Part shown: piece by piece, positions 18,004-26,770 of the stretch
Numbering within the stretch: position 1 is the stretch's first letter
How the letters are laid out: the number at the start of each line of letters is the position of its first letter
Assembly (NCBI GenBank): GCA_020025205.1
Contig: JAHHSO010000004.1
Location: 28,877 to 92,876, forward strand
Length of the DNA stretch: 64,000 bases
Direction of reading: 5' to 3'
Source of the DNA: Christensenellaceae bacterium
Lineage (GTDB): Bacteria > Bacillota > Clostridia > Christensenellales > Aristaeellaceae
The notes under the pieces: generated by a model
What the model saw: only the letters and a program-made list of their open reading frames with translations
Databases searched by the model: none
Told to the model about the DNA's origin: nothing
Made by a program: the position numbers and the translations under genes

Positions 18004-18231
18004 TCAGAGAATCTCGACAAAGACGGGTTTCTCGTTGCGTGCAGTCGCCGCTTTGACCACAGAACGGATGGCCTTAGCGATGCGGCCCTGTTTGCCGATC
18101 ACCTTGCCCATATCTTCCGGGCCTACTCTCAGTTCGATGATGACAGATTCCGAACCGTCAACCGTCTTAACCTGCACCAGCTCGGGATGATCCACGAGCG
18201 TCGAAGCGATGTAGCGAACCAGATCTTCCAT
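18004..18231 (-). CDS. khpA: KH-domain RNA-binding protein (KhpA / YlqC)
   Basis: 75 residues, a single type-II KH domain with the GxxG loop in GKVIGKQGRIAKAIRSVV. In Gram-positive bacteria KhpA works with KhpB (Jag) in RNA binding and cell elongation control. It sits in its conserved place between rpsP and rimM. Spacing to neighbours is short, and no own promoter is seen. Confidence 0.95.
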   Translation of the reverse strand: MEDLVRYIASTLVDHPELVQVKTVDGSESVIIELRVGPEDMGKVIGKQGRIAKAIRSVVKAATARNEKPVFVEIL

Positions 18232-18267
18232 ATTCAGGCCCTACCTTTCCGGGCTGCGCCCTCAAAA

Positions 18268-18510
18268 TCAGGCGATGGCGCCGGTCTTCTTGAGCAGGCT
18301 GCGGACGGTCTCCGTCGGCTGAGCGCCCTTCTTGATCCACTCCTGAGCCTTCTCGTTGTCGATCTTCAGCTCAACCGGCTCAGAAACCGGGTTGTAGTAG
18401 CCAATCTCGTCAATGAAGCGGCCATCGCGGGACGCACGCTCGTCAGCAACAATCACACGGTAGAAGGGCTTCTTCTTCATGCCCATTCTCTTCAAACGAA
18501 TCTTCACCAT
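18268..18510 (-). CDS. rpsP: 30S ribosomal protein S16
   Basis: 80 residues, usual S16 length. It begins MVKIRLKRMGMKKKPFYRVIVADERASRDGRFIDEIGYYNP, the canonical S16 N-terminus. The start ATG has AAGGAGG upstream, which rules out the longer frame. It is a component of the 30S body. Confidence 0.98.
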   Translation of the reverse strand: MVKIRLKRMGMKKKPFYRVIVADERASRDGRFIDEIGYYNPVSEPVELKIDNEKAQEWIKKGAQPTETVRSLLKKTGAIA

Positions 18511-18582
18511 AGTGGGTTCCTCCTTGAAACTTACAAAAGTTTTATATGACCTCAATCTGTTTAGATTGTCGGCTGCAACAAA

Positions 18583-19911
18583 TTATCTGGGGAAACGGAA
18601 TCGGCCGCGCTTTCCGCGGGACTGATTCATGACCATCTTCATCTGCTTTTTCATTTCTTCAAACTGGCGGATGAGCTGGTTGACCTGCTGCACGCTCGTT
18701 CCGCTGCCCGCTGCAATGCGGCGGCGGCGGCTGGCGTTGAGAATGTCAGGATAACGGCGTTCACGCGGTGTCATGGAACGGATGATCGCCTCGGGCACCT
18801 TCATGGCATCGTCAGGAATGTCGATATCTCCAATGCCGCTCATGCCGGGCAGCATCTTGACAATTCCTGAAAGCGGGCCCATTTTCTTGATCTGCTGCAT
18901 CTGGGTGAGGAAGTCATCCAGTGTCAGGTCAGCTTTTTTCAGGCGGCGAGCCATGTCAGTCGCCTGTTCAGGATCAATTTCGATGTTCTCCTGCGCCTTT
19001 TCGATGAGCGTCATCACGTCGCCCATGCCCAGGATACGGGAAGCCATGCGTTCCGGGTGGAACAGTTCCAGATCACCGAGCTTTTCACCCATGCCGGCGA
19101 ACTTGATGGGCTTTCCGGTCACAGCGCGCACGGACAGTGCCGCGCCGCCGCGGGTGTCGCCGTCCAGCTTGGTGAGGATGACTCCTGTAATTTCAAGCTT
19201 ATCGTTGAAAGCGCTGGCAACGTTGACAGCATCCTGTCCGGTCATCGCATCAATTGTCAGAAGAATTTCCGACGGATGGACAGCCTGACAGATTTTCAGG
19301 AGCTCGTCCATCAGCGCTTCATCGATGTGCAGGCGGCCAGCGGTATCCAGAATCACCACATCAAACTGATGTGCCCTGGCATATTCAACTGCTTCCTGTG
19401 CCGTCTTAACCGGATCCTGTGTACCGCGTTCAAAGACCGGCACGCCGACCTGAGAGCCGACAACCTGCAGCTGCTTAATGGCAGCCGGGCGATAAATATC
19501 ACAGCCGACCAAAAGCGGATGCTTGCCGTCCTTCTTGAGGAAGTTGGCCAGCTTGGCGCTCATGGTCGTCTTGCCTGCACCCTGAAGGCCGCAGAGCATG
19601 AACACCGTTACCGGGGAGGAGCTGTACTGGAGCCTGGCGTTGCTTCCGCCCATCAGCTCTGTGAGTTCCTCGTTGACCACTTTGATGATCTGCTGCTGGG
19701 TATTGAGGCTTTCCAGCGTCTCCTGCCCCACGCAGCGCTCAGTTGCGCGTTTTACAAAATCCTTGACAACCTTATAGTTGACATCGGCTTCGAGCAGCGC
19801 CATGCGCACTTCGCGCATCACCAGCTTGACATCTTCCTCGGTCAATTTGCCCTTACCGCGCATCTTGCCGAAAGCCTGCTGGAGTCTTTGCGTCAATCCT
19901 TCAAAGGCCAT
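18583..19911 (-). CDS. ffh: Signal recognition particle protein Ffh (SRP54)
   Basis: 442 residues. The N domain (residues 1-90) and G domain carry GLQGAGKTTMSAKLA, DTAGRLHIDE and TKLDGDTRGGAALS; the C-terminal M domain is methionine-rich and ends in a basic RGKRGRFRFPR tail. Ffh binds signal sequences on nascent membrane proteins and, with 4.5S/6S RNA and FtsY, delivers ribosomes to the translocon. I chose MAFEGLTQRLQQAF as start; the longer open frame runs back through ylxM. It starts two bases after the ylxM stop. Confidence 0.98.
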   Translation of the reverse strand: MAFEGLTQRLQQAFGKMRGKGKLTEEDVKLVMREVRMALLEADVNYKVVKDFVKRATERCVGQETLESLNTQQQIIKVVNEELTELMGGSNARLQYSSSPVTVFMLCGLQGAGKTTMSAKLANFLKKDGKHPLLVGCDIYRPAAIKQLQVVGSQVGVPVFERGTQDPVKTAQEAVEYARAHQFDVVILDTAGRLHIDEALMDELLKICQAVHPSEILLTIDAMTGQDAVNVASAFNDKLEITGVILTKLDGDTRGGAALSVRAVTGKPIKFAGMGEKLGDLELFHPERMASRILGMGDVMTLIEKAQENIEIDPEQATDMARRLKKADLTLDDFLTQMQQIKKMGPLSGIVKMLPGMSGIGDIDIPDDAMKVPEAIIRSMTPRERRYPDILNASRRRRIAAGSGTSVQQVNQLIRQFEEMKKQMKMVMNQSRGKRGRFRFPR

Positions 19912-19912
19912 C

Positions 19913-20251
19913 TTACTCCTCCTCTTCCACAAGCAGCCGCGACAAAATCTTCTGTGCGCGCTGCGCCTCTTCCCCCGGTGCTCCCCGAAGGATTTCAAGG
20001 CTCTCTTCAAGCCCCTGTGTCAGCCTGCGGTAGCGAGCCAGCAGCCCAAGCCGCGCTTCATAATCAGCAAGCTGACGTTCAGCGCGATGCACCGTATCAT
20101 AGACACCCTGGCGGGAAATGCCCTCTCGCACCGCAATTTCAGAAAGAGAAAAATCCTCATCGCAGTACAGGGAAAGAATGTTCCTCTGGCGCTCGGTCAA
20201 AAGCGGGCCGTAAAAGTCAAACAGCCAGCCAGTTTCAACGCGATCCTCCAC
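19913..20251 (-). CDS. ylxM: YlxM/p13-type helix-turn-helix protein
   Basis: 112 residues, a UPF0122-family protein with a sigma-70 region-4-like HTH (LTERQRNILSLYCDEDFSLSEIAVREGISRQGVYDTVHRAERQL). YlxM accompanies ffh across Firmicutes and in some species stimulates SRP GTPase activity. It uses a GTG start, placed by GGGAGG upstream. It is the first gene of the operon, 44 bases from the promoter's -10. Confidence 0.94.
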   Translation of the reverse strand: MEDRVETGWLFDFYGPLLTERQRNILSLYCDEDFSLSEIAVREGISRQGVYDTVHRAERQLADYEARLGLLARYRRLTQGLEESLEILRGAPGEEAQRAQKILSRLLVEEEE

Positions 20252-20294
20252 AAGGCACCTCCCACGTCAAGCAGAAAACCTTGACAGCCTGATT

Positions 20295-20323
20295 ATTGTA
20301 TCACACACGCGCTTTGGCGTCAA
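20295..20323 (-). promoter_or_regulatory. Predicted sigma-A promoter of the ylxM-ffh-rpsP-khpA-rimM operon
   Basis: On the minus strand TTGACG and TACAAT are spaced by 17 bases, near consensus. Confidence 0.85.
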
Positions 20324-20420
20324 GCCTTTTTGCTTGACAAAAAATTTCTTTATCCATCTATTCATATAGATCATCAAAAAAGAAGAAAATTTCCATTCAA
20401 TCCGCATACAAAGTCATATA

Positions 20421-20454
20421 TAAAAAAAACGGAACCGCCCTTTCAGGCGGCTCC
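20421..20454 (-). terminator. Rho-independent terminator after purL
   Basis: GGAGCCGCC and GGCGGTTCC pair around a short loop and are followed by a run of eight T on the minus strand, immediately past the purL stop. Confidence 0.88.
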
Positions 20455-20461
20455 AAAAAGC

Positions 20462-23400
20462 TTACAGGAAATACTTGACGCCGGATTCAAAGATCTTCTG
20501 ATCCTTTTCTCCCGGAATGTTCTTGGCAACCTGTGCGCCAATGCGCTCGCTGTGACCCATTTTGCCCAATACGCGGCCATCGGGCGAGCAGATCCCCTCA
20601 ACCGCCCACATGGAGCCATTGGGGTTATACGGCATCGCAGAGACCGGGCGTCCATTTTCGTCCGCATACTGCGTGACAATCTGGCCGTTCTCCATGAGCT
20701 GTCTGAGCTGTTCTTCACGGCAGACAAAACGACCCTCGCCGTGAGAAATGGCCACCTGATGGAGATCGCCCACCTGAACACCCGCCATCCACGGAGACTT
20801 GACAGAGGAAATCACCGTGCGCACATGCGTTGCGGCATGGCGTCCAATGGTGTTGTATGTCAGCGTAGGATCGGTTTCCGTCAGCGTGCGGATCTCGCCA
20901 TAGGGCACAAGTCCCAGCTTAATCAGCGCCTGGAAGCCGTTGCAGATACCCAGCATCAAGCCATCGCGCTGATTCAAAAGATTCATAATTGCTTCCATGA
21001 TGCGCGGATTGCGCAGCGCGGTTGCAATGAACTTGCCAGAGCCATCCGGCTCATCGCCTGCGGAGAAGCCGCCCGGCAGCATGACAATCTGTGCTTTCTC
21101 AATACCGCGCACGATAGCCTCAACGGATTCTTCAATGCCGCGGGCTGTCAGGTTGCGGAACACAAACACATCGGTTTCTGCACCGGCACGGTTAAACGCA
21201 CGGGCGCTGTCCAGCTCGCAGTTGGTGCCCGGGAAAGATGGGATGAACACGCGCGGACGGGCGACATGAATCGCCGGATGAATGTCCAGTCGAGTCGTGT
21301 ACGGCTCGAACGGTACATCCGTTTCCTTCTCGCCCGCATCCGTCGGGAAAATAGATTCCAGCGGATTCTTCCATGCTGCGCTCGCTTCTTCCAGCGCAAG
21401 CTCCATGCCGCAGGCAGACAGCATTGCATCATCCGTCGTCACGCCAATTTCGCGCAAACCGGCAGGAATCGGGGCGCCTTCTTTCAGTTCTGCAATGATG
21501 CAGCCATACTGCGGCAGGAACAGATCGTTCTCTTCCACGCCGGTCAGCTTCACGCCCACACGGTTGCCCAGTGCCATCATGGTAACAGCTGCCGCCACGC
21601 CGCCGCGGCCAACCGTGTGCGTTGCCAGGATGTCGCCGCGCAGAATCGCCTGATGCAGGGATTCATAGAGCATCAGCGCCTTATTGTACTCCGGAACGAG
21701 CTGCTCGTCCACCGGCAGTGTCAAAAGCACCAGCTTGTGGCCTGCGCCCTTCAAATCGGTGGACACCACGTCGGACGCCTCCACCGCGTTGACCGCAAAG
21801 GACACCAGCGTCGGCGGAACATGAATGTCCTCAAACGTGCCGCTCATGGAGTCCTTGCCGCCGATGGACGCCGTGCCGAAGCCCAGCTGTGCAGACAAGC
21901 CGCCCAGAAGCGCCGCCGTCGGCTTGCCCCAGCTCTTTTCGTTCTGGTTCAGGCGCTCAAAGTACTCCTGGAAAGTCAGGCGTGCGCGGGACACATCGCC
22001 GCCGGCCGCGCAGATCTTCGCCAGAGATTCAGTAACCGCGTAAACAGCGCCGTGGAACGGGCTCCACGTGCTCAGCTCCGGATCATAGCCGTGGCTCATC
22101 AGGGTTGCGGTGGTCGTCTCGCCGTCCACCGGGATCAGCGCCGCCATGGCCTCGTTCGGGCTTTCGCGGGTCTCGCCGCCATACGGAGCCAGAATCGTGC
22201 TGGCGCCGATGGTCGCATCAAAGCGCTCGACAAGCCCTTTCTGAGAGCAGATATTCAAATCAGACAACATCGAAAGCCAGGCTTCGCGGGTTGTCTTGCC
22301 GCGCGCAAAATCCGGCTGTGCCGTCAAATATGGTTCGGTTTCGTCAGGAGCCGTGATGACCGCCTTGGCGTGCTGGGTGACACCGTTGGTGTCCAGGAAT
22401 GCGCGGGACAGATCGACAATCTTCCTGCCGCGCCAGTTCATCACAAGGCGCGCTTCTTCGGTAACCGTTGCCACCTGCGTCGCCTCGAGGTTCTCTTCAT
22501 ACGCCATCTGTTTGAAGGCTTCCAGATTCTCCGGCTCAATGACGCAGGCCATGCGCTCCTGAGACTCGGAAATAGCCAGTTCAGTACCGTCCAGACCCTC
22601 GTACTTCTTGGGCACGGCATCCAGATCAATCACAAGGCCAGGAGCCAGCTCGCCCACGGCAACGCAGACGCCGCCCGCGCCAAAGTCGTTGCAGCGCTTG
22701 ATCTTCTGTGCAAAATCCGCGCGGCGGAACAGGCGCTGAATGCAGCGCTCCGTCGGCGCGTTGCCCTTCTGAACTTCCGCGCCGCAGGTTGAAAGGGACT
22801 CGACGTTGTGCGCCTTGGAGGAACCAGTGGCGCCGCCGCAGCCGTCACGGCCGGTGCGGCCGCCCAGAAGCATGACAATATCGCCCGGCTTCGGTTCAGA
22901 ACGCCTGACATGATCGCGCGGAGTCGCCGCGATAACAGCGCCCAATTCCATGTGCTTGGCCACGAAGCCCGGGTGATAATATTCCTGAACCTTGCCTGCC
23001 GCCAGACCAATCTGGTTGCCGTAGCTGGAATAGCCCTGTGCCGCGGTCGTGGTGATACGCCTCTGCGGCAGCTTGCCGGAGCGCGTGCGGCTGTAAGGCG
23101 TGCGGGGATCGCCGGAACCGGTGATGCGCATGGCCTGATAGACATAGCTTCTGCCGGAGAGCGGGTCGCGAATTGCGCCGCCCAAGCAGGTGGCTGCGCC
23201 GCCGAAACCTTCAATTTCCGTCGGGTGGTTATGCGTTTCGTTCTTAAACATGATGAGCCACGGCTCATCCTTGCCGTTCACATGCGCGGTCACAACGATG
23301 GAGCAGGCATTGATCTCGTCGGACGCATCCAGATCGTCCAGCTTGCCCATCTTCTTGAGCGCCTTTGCGCCAAGCGTGGCCATATCCATGAGCGAGATAT

Positions 23401-24208
23401 CTTTTTTGCGCTCGCCATAAACATCCTTGCGCGTATCTACATACAGCTCATAGGCCGCGCGCACAGGCTCCGCATATCGGCCCGTTTCAAATTCCACATC
23501 GTTAAGCGCAGTGAGGAACGTGGTATGACGGCAGTGATCGGACCAGTAGGTATCAATGGCGCGCAGCTCGGTCACGCTGGGATCACGCTTTTCCGTATCC
23601 CGGAAATAATCGCGGCAGAAGCACAGATCTTCCGCGCTCATCGCCATGCCCATCTCGCTGACCATCGCGCAGAGCGCCTGATCATCCATGCTGGTGAAGC
23701 CTTCAATAATCGCAACATCCTCCGGCACATTGGCGCGCATGGCAAGCGTTTCCGGCTTTTCCAAAGACGCGCGGCGCGATTCAACCGGGTTAATGAGATG
23801 ATGAGCCACCATTTCCATGATGTCAGCGCTGATTTGGCTGCCTTCCAGCGCATACACCTTTGCACAGGCAACATTCGGACGAACGCCGTCAGGACTGAGC
23901 AGCTGCAAGCACTGACTTGCGCTGTCAGCGCGCTGGTCATACTGGCCGGGCAAATACTCCACTGCCAGAATCTGTGCATTCATTTCAGGAAGCGTCTCGT
24001 CATAGAGCGCATCCACGTTCGGCTCAGAAAAGATGATCGCCTTTGCTCGCTCAAAAGCCTCGTCTGAGAGGCCTTCTACATCATAGCGTTGAAAAATGCG
24101 CACGCGTTCAATGGATTCAGTTCCCAGCGCTTCGCACAGTTCACGGCGAAGCTGCCGGGCGTTCACGTCATAGCCGGGACGCTTTTCTGCATAAACTCTT
24201 CTTACCAT
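20462..24208 (-). CDS. purL: Phosphoribosylformylglycinamidine synthase, single-chain clade
   Basis: 1248 residues combining synthetase and glutaminase, as in the clade-II single-chain FGAM synthases of Clostridia and Bacteroidia. The synthetase half contains SDHCRHTTFL, KNETHNHPTEIEGFGGAATCLGGAIRDPLSGRS and GGRTGRDGCGGATGSSKAH. The C-terminal glutaminase domain (about residue 1000 on) shows FPGTNCELDSARAF, MLPGGFSAGDEPDGSGKFI, the catalytic Cys in MLGICNGFQALIKLGL, and SHGEGRF. It converts FGAR to FGAM in purine synthesis using glutamine and ATP. Start: GGAGG before MVRRVYAEKRPG. It is not clustered with other pur genes. Confidence 0.97.
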   Translation of the reverse strand: MVRRVYAEKRPGYDVNARQLRRELCEALGTESIERVRIFQRYDVEGLSDEAFERAKAIIFSEPNVDALYDETLPEMNAQILAVEYLPGQYDQRADSASQCLQLLSPDGVRPNVACAKVYALEGSQISADIMEMVAHHLINPVESRRASLEKPETLAMRANVPEDVAIIEGFTSMDDQALCAMVSEMGMAMSAEDLCFCRDYFRDTEKRDPSVTELRAIDTYWSDHCRHTTFLTALNDVEFETGRYAEPVRAAYELYVDTRKDVYGERKKDISLMDMATLGAKALKKMGKLDDLDASDEINACSIVVTAHVNGKDEPWLIMFKNETHNHPTEIEGFGGAATCLGGAIRDPLSGRSYVYQAMRITGSGDPRTPYSRTRSGKLPQRRITTTAAQGYSSYGNQIGLAAGKVQEYYHPGFVAKHMELGAVIAATPRDHVRRSEPKPGDIVMLLGGRTGRDGCGGATGSSKAHNVESLSTCGAEVQKGNAPTERCIQRLFRRADFAQKIKRCNDFGAGGVCVAVGELAPGLVIDLDAVPKKYEGLDGTELAISESQERMACVIEPENLEAFKQMAYEENLEATQVATVTEEARLVMNWRGRKIVDLSRAFLDTNGVTQHAKAVITAPDETEPYLTAQPDFARGKTTREAWLSMLSDLNICSQKGLVERFDATIGASTILAPYGGETRESPNEAMAALIPVDGETTTATLMSHGYDPELSTWSPFHGAVYAVTESLAKICAAGGDVSRARLTFQEYFERLNQNEKSWGKPTAALLGGLSAQLGFGTASIGGKDSMSGTFEDIHVPPTLVSFAVNAVEASDVVSTDLKGAGHKLVLLTLPVDEQLVPEYNKALMLYESLHQAILRGDILATHTVGRGGVAAAVTMMALGNRVGVKLTGVEENDLFLPQYGCIIAELKEGAPIPAGLREIGVTTDDAMLSACGMELALEEASAAWKNPLESIFPTDAGEKETDVPFEPYTTRLDIHPAIHVARPRVFIPSFPGTNCELDSARAFNRAGAETDVFVFRNLTARGIEESVEAIVRGIEKAQIVMLPGGFSAGDEPDGSGKFIATALRNPRIMEAIMNLLNQRDGLMLGICNGFQALIKLGLVPYGEIRTLTETDPTLTYNTIGRHAATHVRTVISSVKSPWMAGVQVGDLHQVAISHGEGRFVCREEQLRQLMENGQIVTQYADENGRPVSAMPYNPNGSMWAVEGICSPDGRVLGKMGHSERIGAQVAKNIPGEKDQKIFESGVKYFL

Positions 24209-24300
24209 GATACTCCTCCTGATGTCCGCGCCGTTCATCCTGCTGCCCCGTCCCGAGCCAATCGGATGCACGCCGTCCAAAAATTCAAAACAACAATCAA

Positions 24301-24329
24301 ATTATAGCATCAAATGTTCGTTTTTACAA
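24301..24329 (-). promoter_or_regulatory. Predicted purL promoter with embedded PurBox-like motif
   Basis: On the minus strand TTGTAA and TATAAT are spaced by 17 bases. The spacer contains ACGAACATT, similar to the core of Bacillus PurR boxes (CGAAC followed by A/T). The same motif lies at the divergent promoter (24401-24408). Confidence 0.6.
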
Positions 24330-24400
24330 TCTTAATCGACTTTATTTTTTCTTGAAAAAGAAAAAATATTCCAAATTCAAGCACGATACACCTTTTTTTA

Positions 24401-24408
24401 CGAACATT
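24401..24408. promoter_or_regulatory. PurBox-like CGAACATT at the traX promoter
   Basis: CGAACATT here is the inverted partner of AATGTTCG at 24313-24320, 80 bases away, and abuts the -35 of the divergent promoter. Control by a PurR-type repressor is an inference; known PurBox pairs are closer together. Confidence 0.35.
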
Positions 24409-24436
24409 GACAGTGTTTTACCTTCTGTTGTATAGT
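24407..24436 (+). promoter_or_regulatory. Predicted sigma-A promoter for the TraX-like gene
   Basis: A perfect TTGACA and TATAGT are spaced by 18 bases. It overlaps the first codons of the longest open frame, showing that the true start of the gene lies further downstream. Confidence 0.8.
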
Positions 24437-24511
24437 ATTTATAGCGAACGAGAAACTTCTTTTAGCGTTTTCTGTGCGTTTTTTACTTGTTTCTGGAAGG
24501 AGAGTTCCCTT

Positions 24512-25216
24512 TTGTCCTCGTTTTTGATGCGTCTTTTTGCGCTCTTATTTATGATGGTGGATCATGCAGGGCTGGCGCTCTTTCCCAACGTCGGCCTTTT
24601 CAGATGCATTGGGCGTCTGGCTTTCCCGATGTATTGTTTTCTGCTGGTTCAGGGTTTTGTTCATACAAAGGATGTGTGGGCCTATGCCAGAAGGCTGCTT
24701 CTGCTGGCCATCGTGTCGGAAATTCCTTTTGATCTTCTAATCTTTGGCAGAATCTCTTCTGCCGCAGAACAAAATGTGGTTTTTTCGCTCCTGCTGGCGC
24801 TTCTTTCTGTGTATGTGCTCAAATCGCTTTCCCATAAGCCATGGCCCTGCGTGCTGTCTCTGACCGCACTGTGCGCTGCAGCCATGGCTGCACGGGTCAG
24901 CTATGGCTGGCTGGGTATTCTGCTGTGCCTCGGTTTCTATTCTGCGCGAAACAATCGCTTCCGCCAGGCGCTCTATGCGGTTCTTCTGCCCCTTTTCTAT
25001 GCCATCACGCTCTTCTTCTCCGGCGTAGATATCGGATGGGTGCTTACATCCTTATGTGCCTGCCTTTCGGCGATTTTCATTCTTCCCTACAACGGCAGGC
25101 GCGGCCCGCATCTTCCCGTTCTTTCCTTCCTGTTCTATCTCGCCTATCCGCTGCACTTGCTGGTGCTTTGGATCATTCGGATGATGCACATTATCCCGCC
25201 TTATTATCTGGGCTAA
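24512..25216 (+). CDS. TraX-family integral membrane protein
   Basis: 234 residues with about eight hydrophobic segments. Features typical of the TraX family are the initial FALLFMMVDHAGLALFP, GRLAFPMYCFLLVQGFVHT, RRLLLLAIVSEIPFDL and the closing FYLAYPLHLLVLW. TraX of the F plasmid acetylates pilin, and the family is related to membrane acyltransferases; chromosomal Firmicute copies are common and their substrate is unknown. I place the start at a TTG, nine bases after GGAAGGAG, because the longer frame begins inside the promoter. It is monocistronic and divergent from purL. Confidence 0.8.
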   Translation: MSSFLMRLFALLFMMVDHAGLALFPNVGLFRCIGRLAFPMYCFLLVQGFVHTKDVWAYARRLLLLAIVSEIPFDLLIFGRISSAAEQNVVFSLLLALLSVYVLKSLSHKPWPCVLSLTALCAAAMAARVSYGWLGILLCLGFYSARNNRFRQALYAVLLPLFYAITLFFSGVDIGWVLTSLCACLSAIFILPYNGRRGPHLPVLSFLFYLAYPLHLLVLWIIRMMHIIPPYYLG

Positions 25217-25221
25217 CCTTT

Positions 25222-25248
25222 CAGGCAGTTTCTTCTGCCTGTTTTTTT
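25222..25248 (+). terminator. Rho-independent terminator after the TraX-like gene
   Basis: CAGGCAG and CTGCCTG form a 7-bp stem with a 6-base loop, followed by seven T. Confidence 0.85.
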
Positions 25249-25319
25249 ATTGTGCGGACTGGTTTTTTCCTTTCAGAAAATTCACTTTCAATTTTTTAAA
25301 AAATTTTTAAAATCACATA

Positions 25320-25348
25320 TTGACAAATTCCCAGTCGTGCGATATACT
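25320..25348 (+). promoter_or_regulatory. Predicted promoter of the DUF3793-flavodoxin operon
   Basis: TTGACA and TATACT are spaced by 17 bases, close to consensus. The first GTTAG-N6-CTAAC site starts 10 bases after the -10, so a bound repressor would cover the transcription start. Confidence 0.85.
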
Positions 25349-25358
25349 AACGCCATGA

Positions 25359-25374
25359 GTTAGCAACAGCTAAC
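25359..25374. promoter_or_regulatory. Operator candidate 1, GTTAG-N6-CTAAC
   Basis: GTTAGCAACAGCTAAC is a 16-base inverted repeat with arms GTTAGC/GCTAAC. It has the same half-sites and spacing as the sites at 25419 and 33200. The TTAG/CTAA half-sites resemble those of DtxR-family metal regulators. The genes served (flavodoxin, transporters) fit iron control; the regulator's identity is inferred. Confidence 0.75.
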
Positions 25375-25418
25375 ACAAAAGTTTTAAAGCGGTTTCGCTT
25401 TTCTTTTTTAAACTATAT

Positions 25419-25434
25419 GTTAGTTCAATCTAAC
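25419..25434. promoter_or_regulatory. Operator candidate 2, GTTAG-N6-CTAAC
   Basis: GTTAGTTCAATCTAAC lies 60 bases after the first site, in the leader, just before the ribosome site of the DUF3793 gene. Two sites in tandem suggest cooperative repression. Confidence 0.7.
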
Positions 25435-25461
25435 TCACGTTTCGATTAGGAGGTCAGCGTC

Positions 25462-26013
25462 ATGCTTGAGAAATTTCTCGCCGACTACTGTTCGCCCGCC
25501 ATGGCAGGCATCAAGCCTTCCAATCTGGTATCCTGCGTCAAAAGCCGGATTCCAAATGCCAAAGCGGAAATCGAAGCAGTCAATCAGGAACTCGGCAAAA
25601 AGGGCATCCGCATTGATATTCTGTGTGAATGCCCCGCAAGGCTGCTGCTGATCGTCTACAGAAAAGAAAAGCTGACTCAGCAGCTTAACCGGCCGGAAAT
25701 CGCCAACTTTCTTCAAGATTACGGTTATACCCCCGGCTGCACGCTGGAACAGGCGCTTAATTTCCTCCGCGCCCGGCTTCAGGAAGATGAGTTCCCGCAT
25801 GAAATTGGTGCTTTTCTCGGCTATCCTCTGGAAGATATCCACGGTTTCATCCAGTCTAATGGAAAAAATTATCTCTGCATTGGAGACTGGAAGGTTTATG
25901 GCGATGTGGATCATGCACAAAAGCTCTTCTGCCAATACAAGACATGCCGTCGCAACGTGCTCAGCCGCGTGATGGATGGGCAGAGTCTCGCTGAGATTTT
26001 CCGCGCCGCTTAA
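25462..26013 (+). CDS. DUF3793 family protein
   Basis: 183 residues, full length for the family. Recognisable blocks are LVSCVKSRIPNAKAEIEAVNQELGKKGIRIDILCECPARLLLIVYRKEKL, FLQDYGYTPGCTLEQALNFLRARL, FPHEIGAFLGYPLEDIHGFI and NYLCIGDWKVYGDVDHAQKLFCQYKTCRRNV. It is soluble, with several conserved cysteines. The function is unknown, but the family is repeatedly found beside flavodoxins and metal-uptake genes in anaerobes, as here. AGGAGG precedes the ATG. It is the first gene of an operon with flavodoxin, behind two GTTAG-N6-CTAAC sites. Confidence 0.88.
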   Translation: MLEKFLADYCSPAMAGIKPSNLVSCVKSRIPNAKAEIEAVNQELGKKGIRIDILCECPARLLLIVYRKEKLTQQLNRPEIANFLQDYGYTPGCTLEQALNFLRARLQEDEFPHEIGAFLGYPLEDIHGFIQSNGKNYLCIGDWKVYGDVDHAQKLFCQYKTCRRNVLSRVMDGQSLAEIFRAA

Positions 26014-26070
26014 CATTGTTTCTCTCGCAGCAGCTGCTGCATATTTGGATAAAAAGAAAGGAACTTGACT

Positions 26071-26502
26071 ATGAAAAAGATTGCTGTCATTTACTGGAGC
26101 GGAACCGGCTCCACTCAGGCCATGGCACAAGCCATCCTCGAAGGTGCTCAGGGTGTGAACCCGGAGGCCGAACTCTTTGAAGTCTCCGCAATTTCTGCGG
26201 ATGACGCCGCTGCCTATGACGTTCTTGTGCTGGGCTGCCCTGCCATGGGCGCCGAAGAGCTGGAAGACAGCGAATTCGAGCCGTTCTTCTCTGCGCTTGA
26301 ATCGCGTCTTGGCGGCAAATCCGTTGCGCTGTTTGGCTCCTATGGCTGGGGTGATGGCGAATGGATGCGCACCTGGACAGAGCGTGTCTCTGCTGCCGGT
26401 GCCCAGCTCATCTCCTCTGAAGGTCTGATTGTCTGTGGTCAGCCCGATGAGGACTCCCTTTCTTCCTGCCGGAAACTCGGTCAAGACGCGGCTGCGATTT
26501 GA
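26071..26502 (+). CDS. Flavodoxin
   Basis: 143 residues, short-chain flavodoxin. The FMN phosphate loop is SGTGSTQAMA (residues 10-19), followed by YDVLVLGCPAMGAEELEDSEFEPFF and VALFGSYGWGDGEWM, whose aromatic residues flank the isoalloxazine ring. It carries electrons at low potential and commonly replaces ferredoxin when iron is short, which matches the predicted metal-type operator. The start is the ATG after GAAAGGAA; a TTG two codons upstream is less likely. It is co-transcribed with DUF3793. Confidence 0.95.
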   Translation: MKKIAVIYWSGTGSTQAMAQAILEGAQGVNPEAELFEVSAISADDAAAYDVLVLGCPAMGAEELEDSEFEPFFSALESRLGGKSVALFGSYGWGDGEWMRTWTERVSAAGAQLISSEGLIVCGQPDEDSLSSCRKLGQDAAAI

Positions 26503-26730
26503 CCGTTCACCGGGCTGTGCGTTTCCTCCACTTCTTCCGCACAGTCTGCGGGTTCCTCCCGCTTAGATGATGGGCGGCCTGTATGGGTTCGGGCCGTTCC
26601 TCCCTTTTTCAACGGATTCACACAGGATGAAATCCTCCACACCCTTCATTCTGTGCGGTCATAATGCGTTTCTTCCTATGTAAGTGTCACAAACTGTCTT
26701 GGTCAGAACGCAAGCCGGCCAGACAGTGAA

Positions 26731-26770
26731 AACGCTCCTGCTCACGTTTCCAGAGCAGGAGCGTTTTTTA
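26731..26770 (+). terminator. Strong rho-independent terminator
   Basis: AACGCTCCTGCTC and GAGCAGGAGCGTT form a perfect 13-bp stem followed by a T-run. It is 230 bases past the flavodoxin stop; the stretch between holds several GC-rich hairpins but no gene. On the other strand it closes the MerR transcript. Confidence 0.88.

Noticed and set aside
20330..24067. Very long plus-strand open frames opposite purL
   Set aside because: They mirror purL codons, are rich in His/Arg/Gln as such shadows are, and lack ribosome sites.
24512..25216. TraX-like gene as evidence of a conjugative element
   Set aside because: No other transfer, relaxase or integrase gene is near; TraX homologues are common on Firmicute chromosomes.
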